64,000 bases of DNA from Lachnospiraceae bacterium. Lineage in GTDB: Bacteria > Bacillota > Clostridia > Lachnospirales > Lachnospiraceae. A program made the position numbers and the translations under genes. The stretch covers positions 1-64,000 of the forward strand of contig JAILRO010000061.1 in NCBI GenBank assembly GCA_024698145.1. Reading direction: 5' to 3'. This document shows positions 17,506-26,902 of the stretch, in pieces. The notes below the pieces were generated by a model, which searched no databases, was not told the origin of the DNA, and saw nothing but the letters and a program-made list of their open reading frames with translations. Each line of letters starts with the position of its first letter. Position 1 is the first letter of the stretch.

Positions 17506-19627
17506 GTTCTTCTGCAATCTTTCTTACCTCATCTTCTGCTTCTATAAAGAGTTCTGCAAGTTTCGGATCAAAATGCTTGCCGGCACCCTCTTTTATAATG
17601 CCTAATGCCTCCTCTATTGTAAAAGGCTTTTTATAACTTCGTTTTGATACAAGAGCATCAAACACATCCGCAACCGCCATAATTCGTGCCGATAACGGAA
17701 TGTCCTCTCCTGATTTGCCACTTGGATAACCTGAACCATCCCATTTCTCATGATGATATGTTGCAAGGTTCTTTGCTTCTTTTAGATAGCCACTGTCAGA
17801 TACCAACGCCATAGCACTGGCAATTATATCATTACCTGCTGTAGTGTGACTCTTCATTATCTCAAACTCATTATCATCAAGCTTTCCCGGCTTATTAAGA
17901 ATCAAATCGGATACCTTAATCTTACCTACATCATGAAGCGGTGCCGAATTGCAAACGTCCTCGATATATTCATCTGTAAGATACTCGGTATATATGCCCT
18001 TCTCCTGCATTTTCTCTAATATGAGACGCACATACGCTGCCGTTTTCCTTACATGGTCGCCGGTATTTTTATCTCTGCTCTCCACAAGATCTGCAAGAAC
18101 ATAAATAAGACCGTTCTGCATGTGGGCAATCTCCTCACCCTTTTCCTTCACATCCTCTATGTATCCAACCGTCTCGGCAATCGTCTTTGAAAGCGACTCA
18201 TACAGATTCTCTATCTCATCACCCGTTCTTACATGAAGATTATTAAGTCGTTCAACACTGACATCCAACGCTTCCTCACTGTCATATGCAAACTTTCTTG
18301 CAGAATGCGTCATTGCTGCAATAGGATATATCAAATGATAATCCGCAAGCCATACACAAAGAACAAGTATCAAAATGAAGAAACCAAGGAACATTGCCGC
18401 AACTCTTGATAAGAAACTGATACCGTTGATCAGAATATCTTCCATCTGTATATCTGCACCAGCATAACATACTGTTTTACCGGTAGAATCCATAATTGGT
18501 TCGAAATCCGTGAGCAAATGACCATACTTATCTTCGGTAATCATCGGTTCTACCTCTTCGCCGGCCATCATTTTGGGAACATTTATCCTAAGTATCTCAT
18601 CAAAATCCTCTAGCTTAACAATATCTCCGGGATTCTCCGCTTTCATCTCCGGGGTATCAAGGTCAAACACAACATGGCAACCGTCTTGTTGCACCATATA
18701 TACGTAAATATACTCTATATCAGGATTGGTTTCACGAATCTTTTCTAATCGTTCTTCTGTCTCTATGTAACCTTCTGCTGCTTCACCTTTTTCAAGATAT
18801 TCTTCGACCATATCTCCATCTACAGTACTGGCTGCAAGTTTTGCCACACTAATACCAACATTAGTATATTCTTTGATGGCAAATGTTCTGTATAGAATAT
18901 AACTAATACTTGTCGTTACCACCGCAACAAAAATCATAACAACACTGATAATCAAAACAATCTTTGCACGCAGGGAAACAGAACGGGTATCGTTATGAGT
19001 TGCCGCATCCATAACGTCCTTAGAAAGTGGTTCCTGTCTCCAACCGGTAACCTTAAGTTCGTCTTTAATTTTGGCAGGAATAAGTTTCAGAAAAAAGAAC
19101 ACTATAACAACAGTTATAAGTTTATCTATGATATCTATACTTACGTCAGATATAAGTTGTGCCTGAAACACAGAAAGCGAGCCTTTTGCAAGCAATTCTT
19201 TGGCAAAGGGGGCAGATATTCCCTCTCCCATTCCATAACCGTAAAAAAGAAATGTTAGAATTGAGCCCAATCCACCTCCAAGAAGCGCAAAAACCGGCAC
19301 TGTAAGCAGAGTTTTACCGAACTTTTCAAACATTCCCTTTTGACTCATATATGTAGCCGCTACGGCAATGAGCGCACTTATTACCGCATAATACGCATTA
19401 GTTGTATCCGCTGTCATATTAACAATATTTGTCACATAGCCAACAACAACTCCGGGCAGATATCCACCAAGAATCGCTGCTGACATCGTTCCAACATTAT
19501 CAACAAACAAAGGAAGTCCTAATTTCCCAACAAGTCGATTGAAAAATATATTAACCAACACCATAAACACGTAAAAAAGTGCCGGTCTGATTATATACCA
19601 TCTGTTAGTCTTAGTATCCGGTTCCAA
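17480..19627 (-). CDS. Membrane HD-GYP phosphodiesterase with ECF-S-like N-terminal domain
   Basis: About 715 residues. The first ~200 contain five or six helices with the look of an ECF transporter substrate-binding (S) component (LPLFVDNVGTMSAAILGGYL; GYVTNIVNMTADTTNAYYAV). A third region has two further membrane helices around an extracellular ~170-residue sensor part of Cache type, then a HAMP-like linker. The C-terminal HD-GYP domain is intact: HDVGKIKVSDLIL and HHEKWDGSGYPSGKSG, so cyclic di-GMP cleavage is predicted. The start is probably TTG at 19627 after GGGGGGA. It follows sufB and overlaps surE. Confidence 0.85.
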   Translation of the reverse strand: MEPDTKTNRWYIIRPALFYVFMVLVNIFFNRLVGKLGLPLFVDNVGTMSAAILGGYLPGVVVGYVTNIVNMTADTTNAYYAVISALIAVAATYMSQKGMFEKFGKTLLTVPVFALLGGGLGSILTFLFYGYGMGEGISAPFAKELLAKGSLSVFQAQLISDVSIDIIDKLITVVIVFFFLKLIPAKIKDELKVTGWRQEPLSKDVMDAATHNDTRSVSLRAKIVLIISVVMIFVAVVTTSISYILYRTFAIKEYTNVGISVAKLAASTVDGDMVEEYLEKGEAAEGYIETEERLEKIRETNPDIEYIYVYMVQQDGCHVVFDLDTPEMKAENPGDIVKLEDFDEILRINVPKMMAGEEVEPMITEDKYGHLLTDFEPIMDSTGKTVCYAGADIQMEDILINGISFLSRVAAMFLGFFILILVLCVWLADYHLIYPIAAMTHSARKFAYDSEEALDVSVERLNNLHVRTGDEIENLYESLSKTIAETVGYIEDVKEKGEEIAHMQNGLIYVLADLVESRDKNTGDHVRKTAAYVRLILEKMQEKGIYTEYLTDEYIEDVCNSAPLHDVGKIKVSDLILNKPGKLDDNEFEIMKSHTTAGNDIIASAMALVSDSGYLKEAKNLATYHHEKWDGSGYPSGKSGEDIPLSARIMAVADVFDALVSKRSYKKPFTIEEALGIIKEGAGKHFDPKLAELFIEAEDEVRKIAEEHEKNSDYK

Positions 19628-19648
19628 AAAACATCCCCCCAATCGTTT

Positions 19649-20575
19649 TTATTTTAAGAAACCGTTAATTATCTGTTCTTCTGCTTCTGCTTCAGTAAGA
19701 CCTAATGTCATCAGCTTTGTAAGTTGTTCCCCTGCAATCTTACCTATCGCTGCTTCGTGGAATAATTCCGCATCCACATTATTAGCTTCAAGCCCCGGAA
19801 CAGCAAGAATACGTCCGTTATCCATAATAATTGAATCACACTCTGTATGACCGTGACACGGTGCATTACCGATAATCTTCGCCTCAAATTCCTGATAAGA
19901 GTTATCTCTTGCCACAGATCTGGAAACAACATCAGCACTTGCGCCTTCCCCATCAAGTGTCACATCATATAGGCTGATTGCTCTTTGTTCTCCATGAGTC
20001 ATAAGTCTTTCTCTTACGATTAACTTAGCTCCGGCTTTGAGATTAGCGGTTGTTTTCCTGTTCGTATCATCCACGCCTTTGATCTGGACCATTTCCATCT
20101 CGGCGTAGCTTCCTTCATCCATATATACCTCGGTACCGGGATTAAGGATTCGTTTACCTGTTCCCTCTCCCGAACCGTAATGCTTCTCCACGTATTTCAC
20201 GGAAGCATTCTTCTCAATAAAGAACCTATGAATACCGTCATGCTCGGAATCTTTTGGTCCGCAATTGTCTATTCCGCAACCCGCAACGATTGTAACATCG
20301 GCACCCTCACCAATATAGAAATCGTTATAAACAACCTCTGTAAGACCACTCTTTGTCATAACTACAGGTATATGCACGCTTTCATTTTTGGTGCCGGGTT
20401 TGATTCGAATATCAAGACCGCTTCCGTTATCCTTCGGTATAATCTCAATATTGGCGGAAGACTGTCTTCCTGCCGATTCACCATTCGACCTTATATTAAA
20501 TGCACCTTCCGGCACTTTGTGAAGATCGGCAACCTCCATGAGAAGTCTCTTTTGAATCTCATCTAACTGTATCAT
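19649..20575 (-). CDS. sufB: SufB/SufD-like Fe-S cluster assembly scaffold
   Basis: A 308-residue beta-helix protein of the SufB/SufD family, shorter than the ~465-residue SufB of enteric bacteria. Family signs include YVEKHYGSGEGTG, MVQIKGVDDTNRKTT, HGHTECDSIIMDNGRILAVPG and the C-terminal LFHEAAIGKIAGEQ helix. With SufC alone it makes a minimal two-gene SufCB (SMS-like) system as found in many anaerobes; no SufD, SufS or SufU is nearby. The start ATG overlaps the sufC stop (ATGA) and has AGGAGGAG upstream. The symbol is by family similarity. Confidence 0.88.
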   Translation of the reverse strand: MIQLDEIQKRLLMEVADLHKVPEGAFNIRSNGESAGRQSSANIEIIPKDNGSGLDIRIKPGTKNESVHIPVVMTKSGLTEVVYNDFYIGEGADVTIVAGCGIDNCGPKDSEHDGIHRFFIEKNASVKYVEKHYGSGEGTGKRILNPGTEVYMDEGSYAEMEMVQIKGVDDTNRKTTANLKAGAKLIVRERLMTHGEQRAISLYDVTLDGEGASADVVSRSVARDNSYQEFEAKIIGNAPCHGHTECDSIIMDNGRILAVPGLEANNVDAELFHEAAIGKIAGEQLTKLMTLGLTEAEAEEQIINGFLK

Positions 20576-21324
20576 TTTGCCTCTCCTCCTTTTCGCATAA
20601 CTACCTTGCTGCATCCTGTAATAGCAGCTGATGTACCTATAAGACCGGGAAGCACATCTTCTTTTGATCCCTGTTTTGTAACCTTACCGTCACTTAACAC
20701 AATGATCTCATCCGCAATGTTAAGTATTCTTTCCTGGTGAGAGATTATTAGAATTGAACTGTCATGAATATTCTCTCTCATTCCTTCAAACACTTCTATA
20801 AGATTGCCAAAACTCCACAAATCAATTCCGGCTTCCGGCTCATCAAACACCGAAAGCGAAGAACCTTTTGCAAGAACGGTTGCAATCTCTATTCGTTTGA
20901 GCTCACCGCCTGAAAGACTGCCGTCAACCTCTCTGTCAATGTAGTCTCTTGCACACATTCCTACTGCCGCAAGATAATCACAAGCATCTCCTGGCGAAAG
21001 TCTTTTCCCTGCCGCGAGTCTTACAAGGTCAAGAACTGTAATACCCTTAAACTTAACCGGTTGCTGAAAGGCATATCCCATACCCATTTTTGCTCTTTCA
21101 GTAATCGTCTTATCTGTTATATCCTCGCCATTAAGTATTATCTGACCTGAAGTTGGCTTCTCTATACCAACTATAAGTTTGGCAAGCGTAGACTTACCTC
21201 CACCGTTAGGTCCGGTTATAACAACAAACTTATTATCAGGGATAGTTAGACTGACATCGCGAATTATCTCTTTGCTCTGCCCATCAGACTCTACTCCAAA
21301 TGATATATTTTTTAATTCAAGCAT
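20572..21324 (-). CDS. sufC: Fe-S cluster assembly ATPase SufC
   Basis: A 250-residue ABC-type ATPase that energises Fe-S assembly on SufB. Walker A GPNGGGKSTLAKLIVG, signature LSGGELKRIEIA and Walker B SLSVFDEPEAGIDLWSF are present; the DEPEAGID form is typical of SufC rather than of transporters. Ribosome site AAGGAGGTTT. It is the first gene of the sufC-sufB-HD-GYP-surE-lysR run. A TATAGT -10-like element sits about 75 bases upstream without a good -35. Confidence 0.93.
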   Translation of the reverse strand: MLELKNISFGVESDGQSKEIIRDVSLTIPDNKFVVITGPNGGGKSTLAKLIVGIEKPTSGQIILNGEDITDKTITERAKMGMGYAFQQPVKFKGITVLDLVRLAAGKRLSPGDACDYLAAVGMCARDYIDREVDGSLSGGELKRIEIATVLAKGSSLSVFDEPEAGIDLWSFGNLIEVFEGMRENIHDSSILIISHQERILNIADEIIVLSDGKVTKQGSKEDVLPGLIGTSAAITGCSKVVMRKGGEAK

Positions 21325-21472
21325 ATGCCTGAAACCTCCTTATGAAAATTATCATACGTAAAATGATTTCCGCACTAAGCAGAACCAACTTTAACTATAT
21401 CATAATTTGTCCGATTTTCACAGAGTTTATAAGCATTTTTTTTACTTGTTAAAATACACAAAGCATATTGTT

Positions 21473-22489
21473 CTATCTATTACTTACCTCGATGAACTTT
21501 TCAAGCGTTGCAAGTGCCTTTCCGGAATCAATAATCTCTGCTGCAAGTTTAACGCCATCCTTAAATGTATCAGCTTTTCCACCTATGTAGAGTGAGGCAC
21601 CCGCATTAAGCAATACCGCATTTCTCTTAGGTCCCTTTGCTCCGCCTAAGATTTCTCTTGTGATTTTGGCATTTTCTTCAGGTGTTCCACCCTTAAGGTC
21701 ATCCTTTGTACATCTCTCAAATCCGAAATCTTCAGGTGTAATTGTGAATTGTCTGTACCATCCATCCTTAATCTCGCTGATAACCGTTGGTGCACTCATA
21801 GAAATCTCATCAAGTTTGTCCTTACCGTACACTACCATTCCTCTCTTTACCCCAAGATTAATAAGAACCTGGGCAAGAGGGCCTACCAAATATTCATCAT
21901 ATACACCAAGAAGCTGCATTGATGGCACACTTGGATTAGTAAGAGGTCCAAGAATATTAAACACAGTTCTGAAACCTAATTCTTTTCTTATGGCACCAAC
22001 ATATTTCATTGATGTATGATACTTCTGTGCGAAGAAGAAGCACATTCCAACCTCATTAAGCAACTCAACACACTTTTCAGGACTCTGTTCGATATTAACA
22101 CCCAATGCTTCAAGACAGTCCGCAGTTCCGCAAAGTGATGATGCTGCTCTGTTGCCATGCTTTGCTACCTTCATTCCACCGGCTGCCGCAACAAGACCTG
22201 ATGTTGTGGATATGTTAAAGCTTCCTGCATTATCTCCACCCGTACCAACAATCTCAAATACATCCATTCCTGTTTCAACTTTCACGGCATGCTCTCTCAT
22301 AGCTGCGGCGCAACCTGCAATCTCGTCAGTTGTTTCGGCACGTGCACTCTTTGTAGATAACGCCGCCAAAAATGCCGCATTCTGTGTAGGTGTTGTCTCG
22401 CCATCCATAATTTCATTCATAACCTTGTATGCTTCTGCATAGGTTAAGTCCTCTTTGTTAACGATTTTTACAATTGCTTCTTTGATCAT
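21473..22489 (-). CDS. trpD: Anthranilate phosphoribosyltransferase
   Basis: 338 residues. It joins anthranilate to PRPP, second step of tryptophan synthesis. PRPP and metal motifs are clear: [39 protein letters not shown], and [21 protein letters not shown]. The start at 22489 ([10 protein letters not shown]) has AAAGGAGAT upstream; the longer frame from 22588 would lie within the terminator of the T-box. This is the one trp gene missing from the main operon, placed about 6 kb upstream in transcription order, with its own promoter and leader. Confidence 0.96.
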   Translation of the reverse strand: MIKEAIVKIVNKEDLTYAEAYKVMNEIMDGETTPTQNAAFLAALSTKSARAETTDEIAGCAAAMREHAVKVETGMDVFEIVGTGGDNAGSFNISTTSGLVAAAGGMKVAKHGNRAASSLCGTADCLEALGVNIEQSPEKCVELLNEVGMCFFFAQKYHTSMKYVGAIRKELGFRTVFNILGPLTNPSVPSMQLLGVYDEYLVGPLAQVLINLGVKRGMVVYGKDKLDEISMSAPTVISEIKDGWYRQFTITPEDFGFERCTKDDLKGGTPEENAKITREILGGAKGPKRNAVLLNAGASLYIGGKADTFKDGVKLAAEIIDSGKALATLEKFIEVSNR

Positions 22490-22542
22490 TTCTTTGATCT
22501 CCTTTCTTTTGATAGATATTTCCGTCTCAGATTTTTTGCAAT

Positions 22543-22825
22543 AAAAAAGTCCTTGACAGATTAATACTGTCAAGGACGAATAATTCATATATTACCCGCG
22601 GTGCCACCTTGATTCACGATAGTACGTGCGCTTAGCAGAATACCAACATATTCCCGGCAAGTAACGCCTGCCTACAACGTTGCAGAATACTCCGGATTGC
22701 TCCGTTTGACTGCACCCTCAGCGGTCCATTTGACAACTTGTTTCTCACCTGTTCTCAGCTTACCAGGCTCTCTGTAAAGGCATGATTGCCGTTATCTCCG
22801 CATCAACGGTTTTCTCTATTAAGAT
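22543..22825 (-). promoter_or_regulatory. Tryptophan T-box leader of trpD
   Basis: A second T-box. The specifier region AAATGGACC carries TGG (plus-strand 22726-22728), the conserved GGTGGCACCGCGGGTAA lies at 22594-22610, and a perfect 11-bp terminator (GTCCTTGACAG / CTGTCAAGGAC) with T6 follows at 22543-22577. The T-box core differs from that of the trpE leader (GGCACCGCGG against GGTACCGCAG), so this is not a recent copy. Confidence 0.92.
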
Positions 22826-22831
22826 ACTAGG

Positions 22832-22860
22832 ATTATAGCACCGACATTATAACATGTCAA
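22832..22860 (-). promoter_or_regulatory. Promoter of trpD
   Basis: TTGACA (22855-22860), 17-base spacer, TATAAT (22832-22837): a perfect consensus promoter on the minus strand just before the T-box leader. Confidence 0.88.
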
Positions 22861-22894
22861 TACTTAATACTATTCCATATATACACTAAAAACA

Positions 22895-23539
22895 TTACTT
22901 ATCAAGCCATTCTATACCGGTAACATATATTACCTCACAAGAACCGTCACCGTCATCATCACGAGTCGTGCTTGAATTCCACCAGAAGTTGGCGCCCTTA
23001 TCGTCGTTGGCTGCAACATTGACAAGATAGCCTTTGATTCTTATGCAGTCCCCTGTGTGTATCTTTTTAACAAGTTTTCTTACATCATCATTAGCAGGAA
23101 TTAAATGATTGTTTGACGAATGAGCCGTTACGCCTGCAACTCCGCCAACAGGTTCAATAACTTCATAGGAGTCTGTCCTCCAGCGGTACCACCTACCTGA
23201 CTGACTCCAGTTAAAATCAATTCTATCGTTATATTCAGCGACCGGTCCCCAAGCTAAAGCTATATCTCTCGGTGCCAATTTACCCGAGAAATCCAAGGAA
23301 CTGTAATCCTGCGTACTTACCACCAAAGCACTTATATCGTACGAATATTTGTAATCAACCGTAACGTTATATTCTTCTAGTGAAAAAGAAGTGCTTCCCT
23401 GTGCCTCCTCTTGCACGGGGTCAGGAAGACCAGCTACTGCGTTATTGCTGTTACCGGAATTGGCGGCCGCAAAAAAACCTGCAACTGCTGCCGCAAGGAC
23501 AACAATAATTTTAATAAGTTTATTGTTTATAAACTCCAT
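22895..23539 (-). CDS. Conserved exported protein of unknown function
   Basis: A 214-residue protein with an N-terminal membrane helix (IIKIIVVLAAAVAGFFAAA-like, residues 8-26) and a 180-residue outside domain. The run ...STQDYSSLDFSGKLAPRDIALAWGP, SQSGRWYRWR, SSNNHLIPANDDV and GDCIRIKGYLVNV recalls a conserved uncharacterised family that I have seen mainly in Proteobacteria (SPxDLALGWG and HSANMHLIPA in those). No enzyme motif was recognised. It begins 15 bases after the EAL gene, so it is probably in its operon. Confidence 0.75.
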   Translation of the reverse strand: MEFINNKLIKIIVVLAAAVAGFFAAANSGNSNNAVAGLPDPVQEEAQGSTSFSLEEYNVTVDYKYSYDISALVVSTQDYSSLDFSGKLAPRDIALAWGPVAEYNDRIDFNWSQSGRWYRWRTDSYEVIEPVGGVAGVTAHSSNNHLIPANDDVRKLVKKIHTGDCIRIKGYLVNVAANDDKGANFWWNSSTTRDDDGDGSCEVIYVTGIEWLDK

Positions 23540-23554
23540 AAACTCACGTCCTTT

Positions 23555-25726
23555 TTACATCCTCTGCTCAAAATCATTTTTAGGCATAGGCTTTGCATAG
23601 TAATAGCCCTGTATCATGTCACAATCCTGTTTTGCGAGGAAATCGACCTGTTCTTTGACTTCTACTCCTTCTGCTACAATTCGCATATTAAGGTTCTTGG
23701 CAAGTTTTATAGCTTCAGCAACAACTATCTCACCACGTTCTCCCGCATTCTCACCTCTGAAGAACTCTGCATCCAGTTTAAGAACATCAAGCGGCATATC
23801 CTTAAGTGAATTAAGCGAAGAGTAACCCGAACCAAAATCATCCATCGAAACAGAAAAACCGTAATTCTTAAGTTTCACAATTGTAGAAACAATGGCTTTT
23901 TTATCATCGAAGAATGCACTCTCCGTAAGTTCTATTTCTATTAAATTATGTGGCGTACCCACTTTATCCACCGTATCTCTTATCTGCTCTGCAAGATCAT
24001 TCTCAATAAAATGTGCTCTCGAAATATTGACAGATACCGGTACACATTTGCAACCCTTATCAAGCCACGCCTTCTGATCTTTTGCCACATGTTCAAGCAT
24101 ATAATGATCAATTTCCGTGATGAAACCGTTCTTTTCAAATATCGGTATAAATCGTCCCGGCGGTATGAAACCAAGTTCCGGCGACTGCCATCTAATTAGT
24201 GCTTCTGCGCCACGAAGTTCATCTGTCTTGGGATCATATTTGGGCTGATAGAACACCAAAAACTCCTCGTGTTCTAACGCAAATCTCTGCTTCTCTGTAA
24301 CCTTATCAAGCCACAACTGATCTTCAATCAACTTCTGATCAAAGAACGCAACTCCGGACTCATCTCCGTCTGCCAAAGTTGCTCTTGCAGTACATGCGTT
24401 ATTATACTCAACCTCGATATCTATATTCTTTCTTCTGACTACCCTTCCTTTTTCATTGTGAAGCACCGGGAGCAAGTCCACGCCCACCTGAAAACTAAAT
24501 ACATGTTCCGGATCAATCTTTTCCAATTCTAAAATAAGACTCTGTATTCTCATTTTGAGTTTATCTTCGTCCTCATACTTCATCAAAACCGCAAAGTTTG
24601 AATTGGAAACATGCGCAAGCATTTCCTTTCTGACAAGATTCTTCTGTATTAAAGTATATACCTTCTTAAGAACCTTTTCACCCTGTTCAACAGTATGACA
24701 TACGCAATAATTCCTGTACTTTACAAACACAAAGTTAAGAACTGCATAATTCTTCTTCGCCGAGCTTCCTTTTCGAAGAAGCGCTTCTCCTTTGTATAAA
24801 AACCACATCCAATTGTGTCCGTCAATTATGATATCGGTAAAGAACACCTTAAACATTCTTCGCTGTCTGACTATTCCGTTAATAACCGTAACCAATACAA
24901 TAACAAAAAGTATAAATGTAAGAACAACGATAACCGCCAGGAAAACACCAACCAGCGACATATCATGCATATCTATCTTCATTATTACTTTTGCATAAAG
25001 TTTGCTACCGTCCTTTAAGTTGACAACTGCCCATGCCGGAATTTTGAAATAAATCTGATTCGAAGCGCTTACAACAGAACCAATGTATACACCATCATCA
25101 TCTCCTGTTATGTCTTCCCCGACAACATCTTCGTCTCCAATACCATTTACCGTAATAGAAAAAGATTGATTGTCCGTTTCATTATACGCGTTTAAATCTA
25201 TGGAATCAGCATTGCCCACAAAATCATCATACTCTCCATTCTTTATTTCTTCCGGAGTAATATTGGACAACAACTTGTAGAGACTTCTCAAATCAACCAT
25301 TATTTTACCGGCGGCATTAACTGTAATATAACCGTGAACAGAATCCTTGTATAGATAAGCATCCTTAATATCGTTAGAAAGCACTACTTTGCCACCCTCG
25401 TTGGTGCAAGTATTTTTTCCTCTTGAGTGAATTATATTCCCCTTACTATCCTTGATGAAATAATCTCTGCCTTCCTCATCAAACATATCATACAGATTTT
25501 TTTCATCAGAAAACATAGTGTCTTTCCTACCGTACAGTTCTGCCATATTAAAAACCGATTGGTATTCACTTGAAATCTTGGATTCAATAACATAGTCCAC
25601 CATCGACTCTAAAACCACTGTCAATAAAGATCCAATCAAAAAAATCAAAAAAACGAATACTATAAGCGAAACCCAAGAATGATTCTTTTTTAATTTACGT
25701 ATCTTCTTTTGTTTTGTATTGGCCAT
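23555..25726 (-). CDS. Membrane EAL-domain cyclic di-GMP phosphodiesterase
   Basis: 723 residues. Two membrane helices (about 18-40 and 255-280) enclose an extracellular sensor part of ~210 residues. A degenerate GGDEF follows, with SNSNF in place of the GGDEF loop (VSNSNFAVLMKY), so no cyclase activity is expected. The EAL domain looks active: EALIRW, VSVNISRAHF, IEIELTESAF, DDFGSGYSSL, LKLDAEFFR, AEGVE. A promoter with extended -10 (TGGTATAAT) and ribosome site GGGGGAGGG precede it. The small exported protein downstream probably shares the transcript. Confidence 0.93.
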   Translation of the reverse strand: MANTKQKKIRKLKKNHSWVSLIVFVFLIFLIGSLLTVVLESMVDYVIESKISSEYQSVFNMAELYGRKDTMFSDEKNLYDMFDEEGRDYFIKDSKGNIIHSRGKNTCTNEGGKVVLSNDIKDAYLYKDSVHGYITVNAAGKIMVDLRSLYKLLSNITPEEIKNGEYDDFVGNADSIDLNAYNETDNQSFSITVNGIGDEDVVGEDITGDDDGVYIGSVVSASNQIYFKIPAWAVVNLKDGSKLYAKVIMKIDMHDMSLVGVFLAVIVVLTFILFVIVLVTVINGIVRQRRMFKVFFTDIIIDGHNWMWFLYKGEALLRKGSSAKKNYAVLNFVFVKYRNYCVCHTVEQGEKVLKKVYTLIQKNLVRKEMLAHVSNSNFAVLMKYEDEDKLKMRIQSLILELEKIDPEHVFSFQVGVDLLPVLHNEKGRVVRRKNIDIEVEYNNACTARATLADGDESGVAFFDQKLIEDQLWLDKVTEKQRFALEHEEFLVFYQPKYDPKTDELRGAEALIRWQSPELGFIPPGRFIPIFEKNGFITEIDHYMLEHVAKDQKAWLDKGCKCVPVSVNISRAHFIENDLAEQIRDTVDKVGTPHNLIEIELTESAFFDDKKAIVSTIVKLKNYGFSVSMDDFGSGYSSLNSLKDMPLDVLKLDAEFFRGENAGERGEIVVAEAIKLAKNLNMRIVAEGVEVKEQVDFLAKQDCDMIQGYYYAKPMPKNDFEQRM

Positions 25727-25817
25727 AACAAAAGCCCTCCCCCGCAGTATAACATGTTCTCATTATACCACAGCAAAAGGGCTGTGAACAGTTTCTTTTC
25801 TTGTGTATCATCGAAGA

Positions 25818-26876
25818 TTAAAGCACTTCTCTATAAACTCTCATGACGTTATTGAAGAAAATATCATCAATCCGGTCATCAGAAAACCCTTTTTTGTGAA
25901 GTGCGTGTGCTAAATATTCCATCTTATCAGCTTGGGGCATTCCGACATAATTATGTATGCCGTCAAAATCACTTCCAAGTCCAAGCACTCCCATACCGCC
26001 TACATTCACAATATGTCTTGCATGTTCGACAATCTTGTCGCAGGTAATATCAAGATATTTGTCATCATCAGTTGCTACCTTATCCAGAAGAGCTTGTTTA
26101 TCAATCTCTCTTTCCTCATCGGATGTAAAAAGAAAGTCCCTGCAATAATTAAGGCCGGTTACACCTCCTCGTTCTCCTAATTTTCTTATCATATCATCCG
26201 TAAGATTTCTCACAAACGGACATACTTCTCTCGCATTGGAATGACTTGCAACAAACGGCTTCTTTGTATTGTTGTATACGTCACAAAATCCCGCATCTGA
26301 CAAATGAGACACATCAACAATCATACCAATATCTTCCATTGCTTTGACAAACTCTATTCCTGTTTCCGTCAGCCCGTTTTCCACATCAGGAACGAAAGGC
26401 GAAAAGTCTGAATCGTTCCGTTTCATGCCATTGATGTTGGGGTGTCCGAGCTCGTTAATGTAATTCCACGTAAGTGTCATCATGCGAACACCTTTATCGT
26501 ATAGATACGAAAGCTTCTCTATATCGCCTCGGCACGCCTCGCCACCTTCAACGGTAAGTAACGCAGAAAGTCTGCCTTCGCTCATATTTTCCTCTATCTC
26601 ACCGGCATTAGTCACAATCGAAATCCTATCACAGTATGCATTCGTCTGATTGATGAATTCCTTGTATAAATCCTCAAAACGCCTATAACAATCTATTCTT
26701 TCGTTATCTTCGTACGCCTCAATAAACATTGCGAAATTCTGCACAGCATATCCGCCATTTTCCATCTTCGAAATGTTAAGCATATAATCGTCGCTTGCAA
26801 GATTCTTATTCTTTCCGGCAATATTTGCTTTCCAAATCTTATGAATGGTGTCACAATGCATATCTATAATCTTCAT
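25818..26876 (-). CDS. Membrane-dipeptidase family (M19) peptidase
   Basis: A 352-residue zinc peptidase that hydrolyses dipeptides, often with D-residues. Metal ligands are visible in DMHCDT near the start, the central Glu in LLTVEGGEACRG, and His in DVSHLSD and ASHSNAREVC; GLGSDFDGI near the end is also typical. There is no signal peptide, so it is probably cytoplasmic. Ribosome site GTGGAGG. It lies 26 bases after the 4Fe-4S membrane protein and may be co-transcribed, although no functional link is obvious. Confidence 0.93.
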   Translation of the reverse strand: MKIIDMHCDTIHKIWKANIAGKNKNLASDDYMLNISKMENGGYAVQNFAMFIEAYEDNERIDCYRRFEDLYKEFINQTNAYCDRISIVTNAGEIEENMSEGRLSALLTVEGGEACRGDIEKLSYLYDKGVRMMTLTWNYINELGHPNINGMKRNDSDFSPFVPDVENGLTETGIEFVKAMEDIGMIVDVSHLSDAGFCDVYNNTKKPFVASHSNAREVCPFVRNLTDDMIRKLGERGGVTGLNYCRDFLFTSDEEREIDKQALLDKVATDDDKYLDITCDKIVEHARHIVNVGGMGVLGLGSDFDGIHNYVGMPQADKMEYLAHALHKKGFSDDRIDDIFFNNVMRVYREVL

Positions 26877-26902
26877 ATTATGTCAACCTCCACAAGTATT
26901 AA

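Noticed and set aside
22490-22588. N-terminal extension of TrpD
   Set aside because: It lies in the T-box terminator region; AAAGGAGAT supports the start at 22489.
25727-25790. Terminator between dipeptidase and EAL genes
   Set aside because: An AGCCCT/AGGGCT stem exists, but it contains an extended -10 and lies before the EAL start on the same strand, so it is better read as promoter region.
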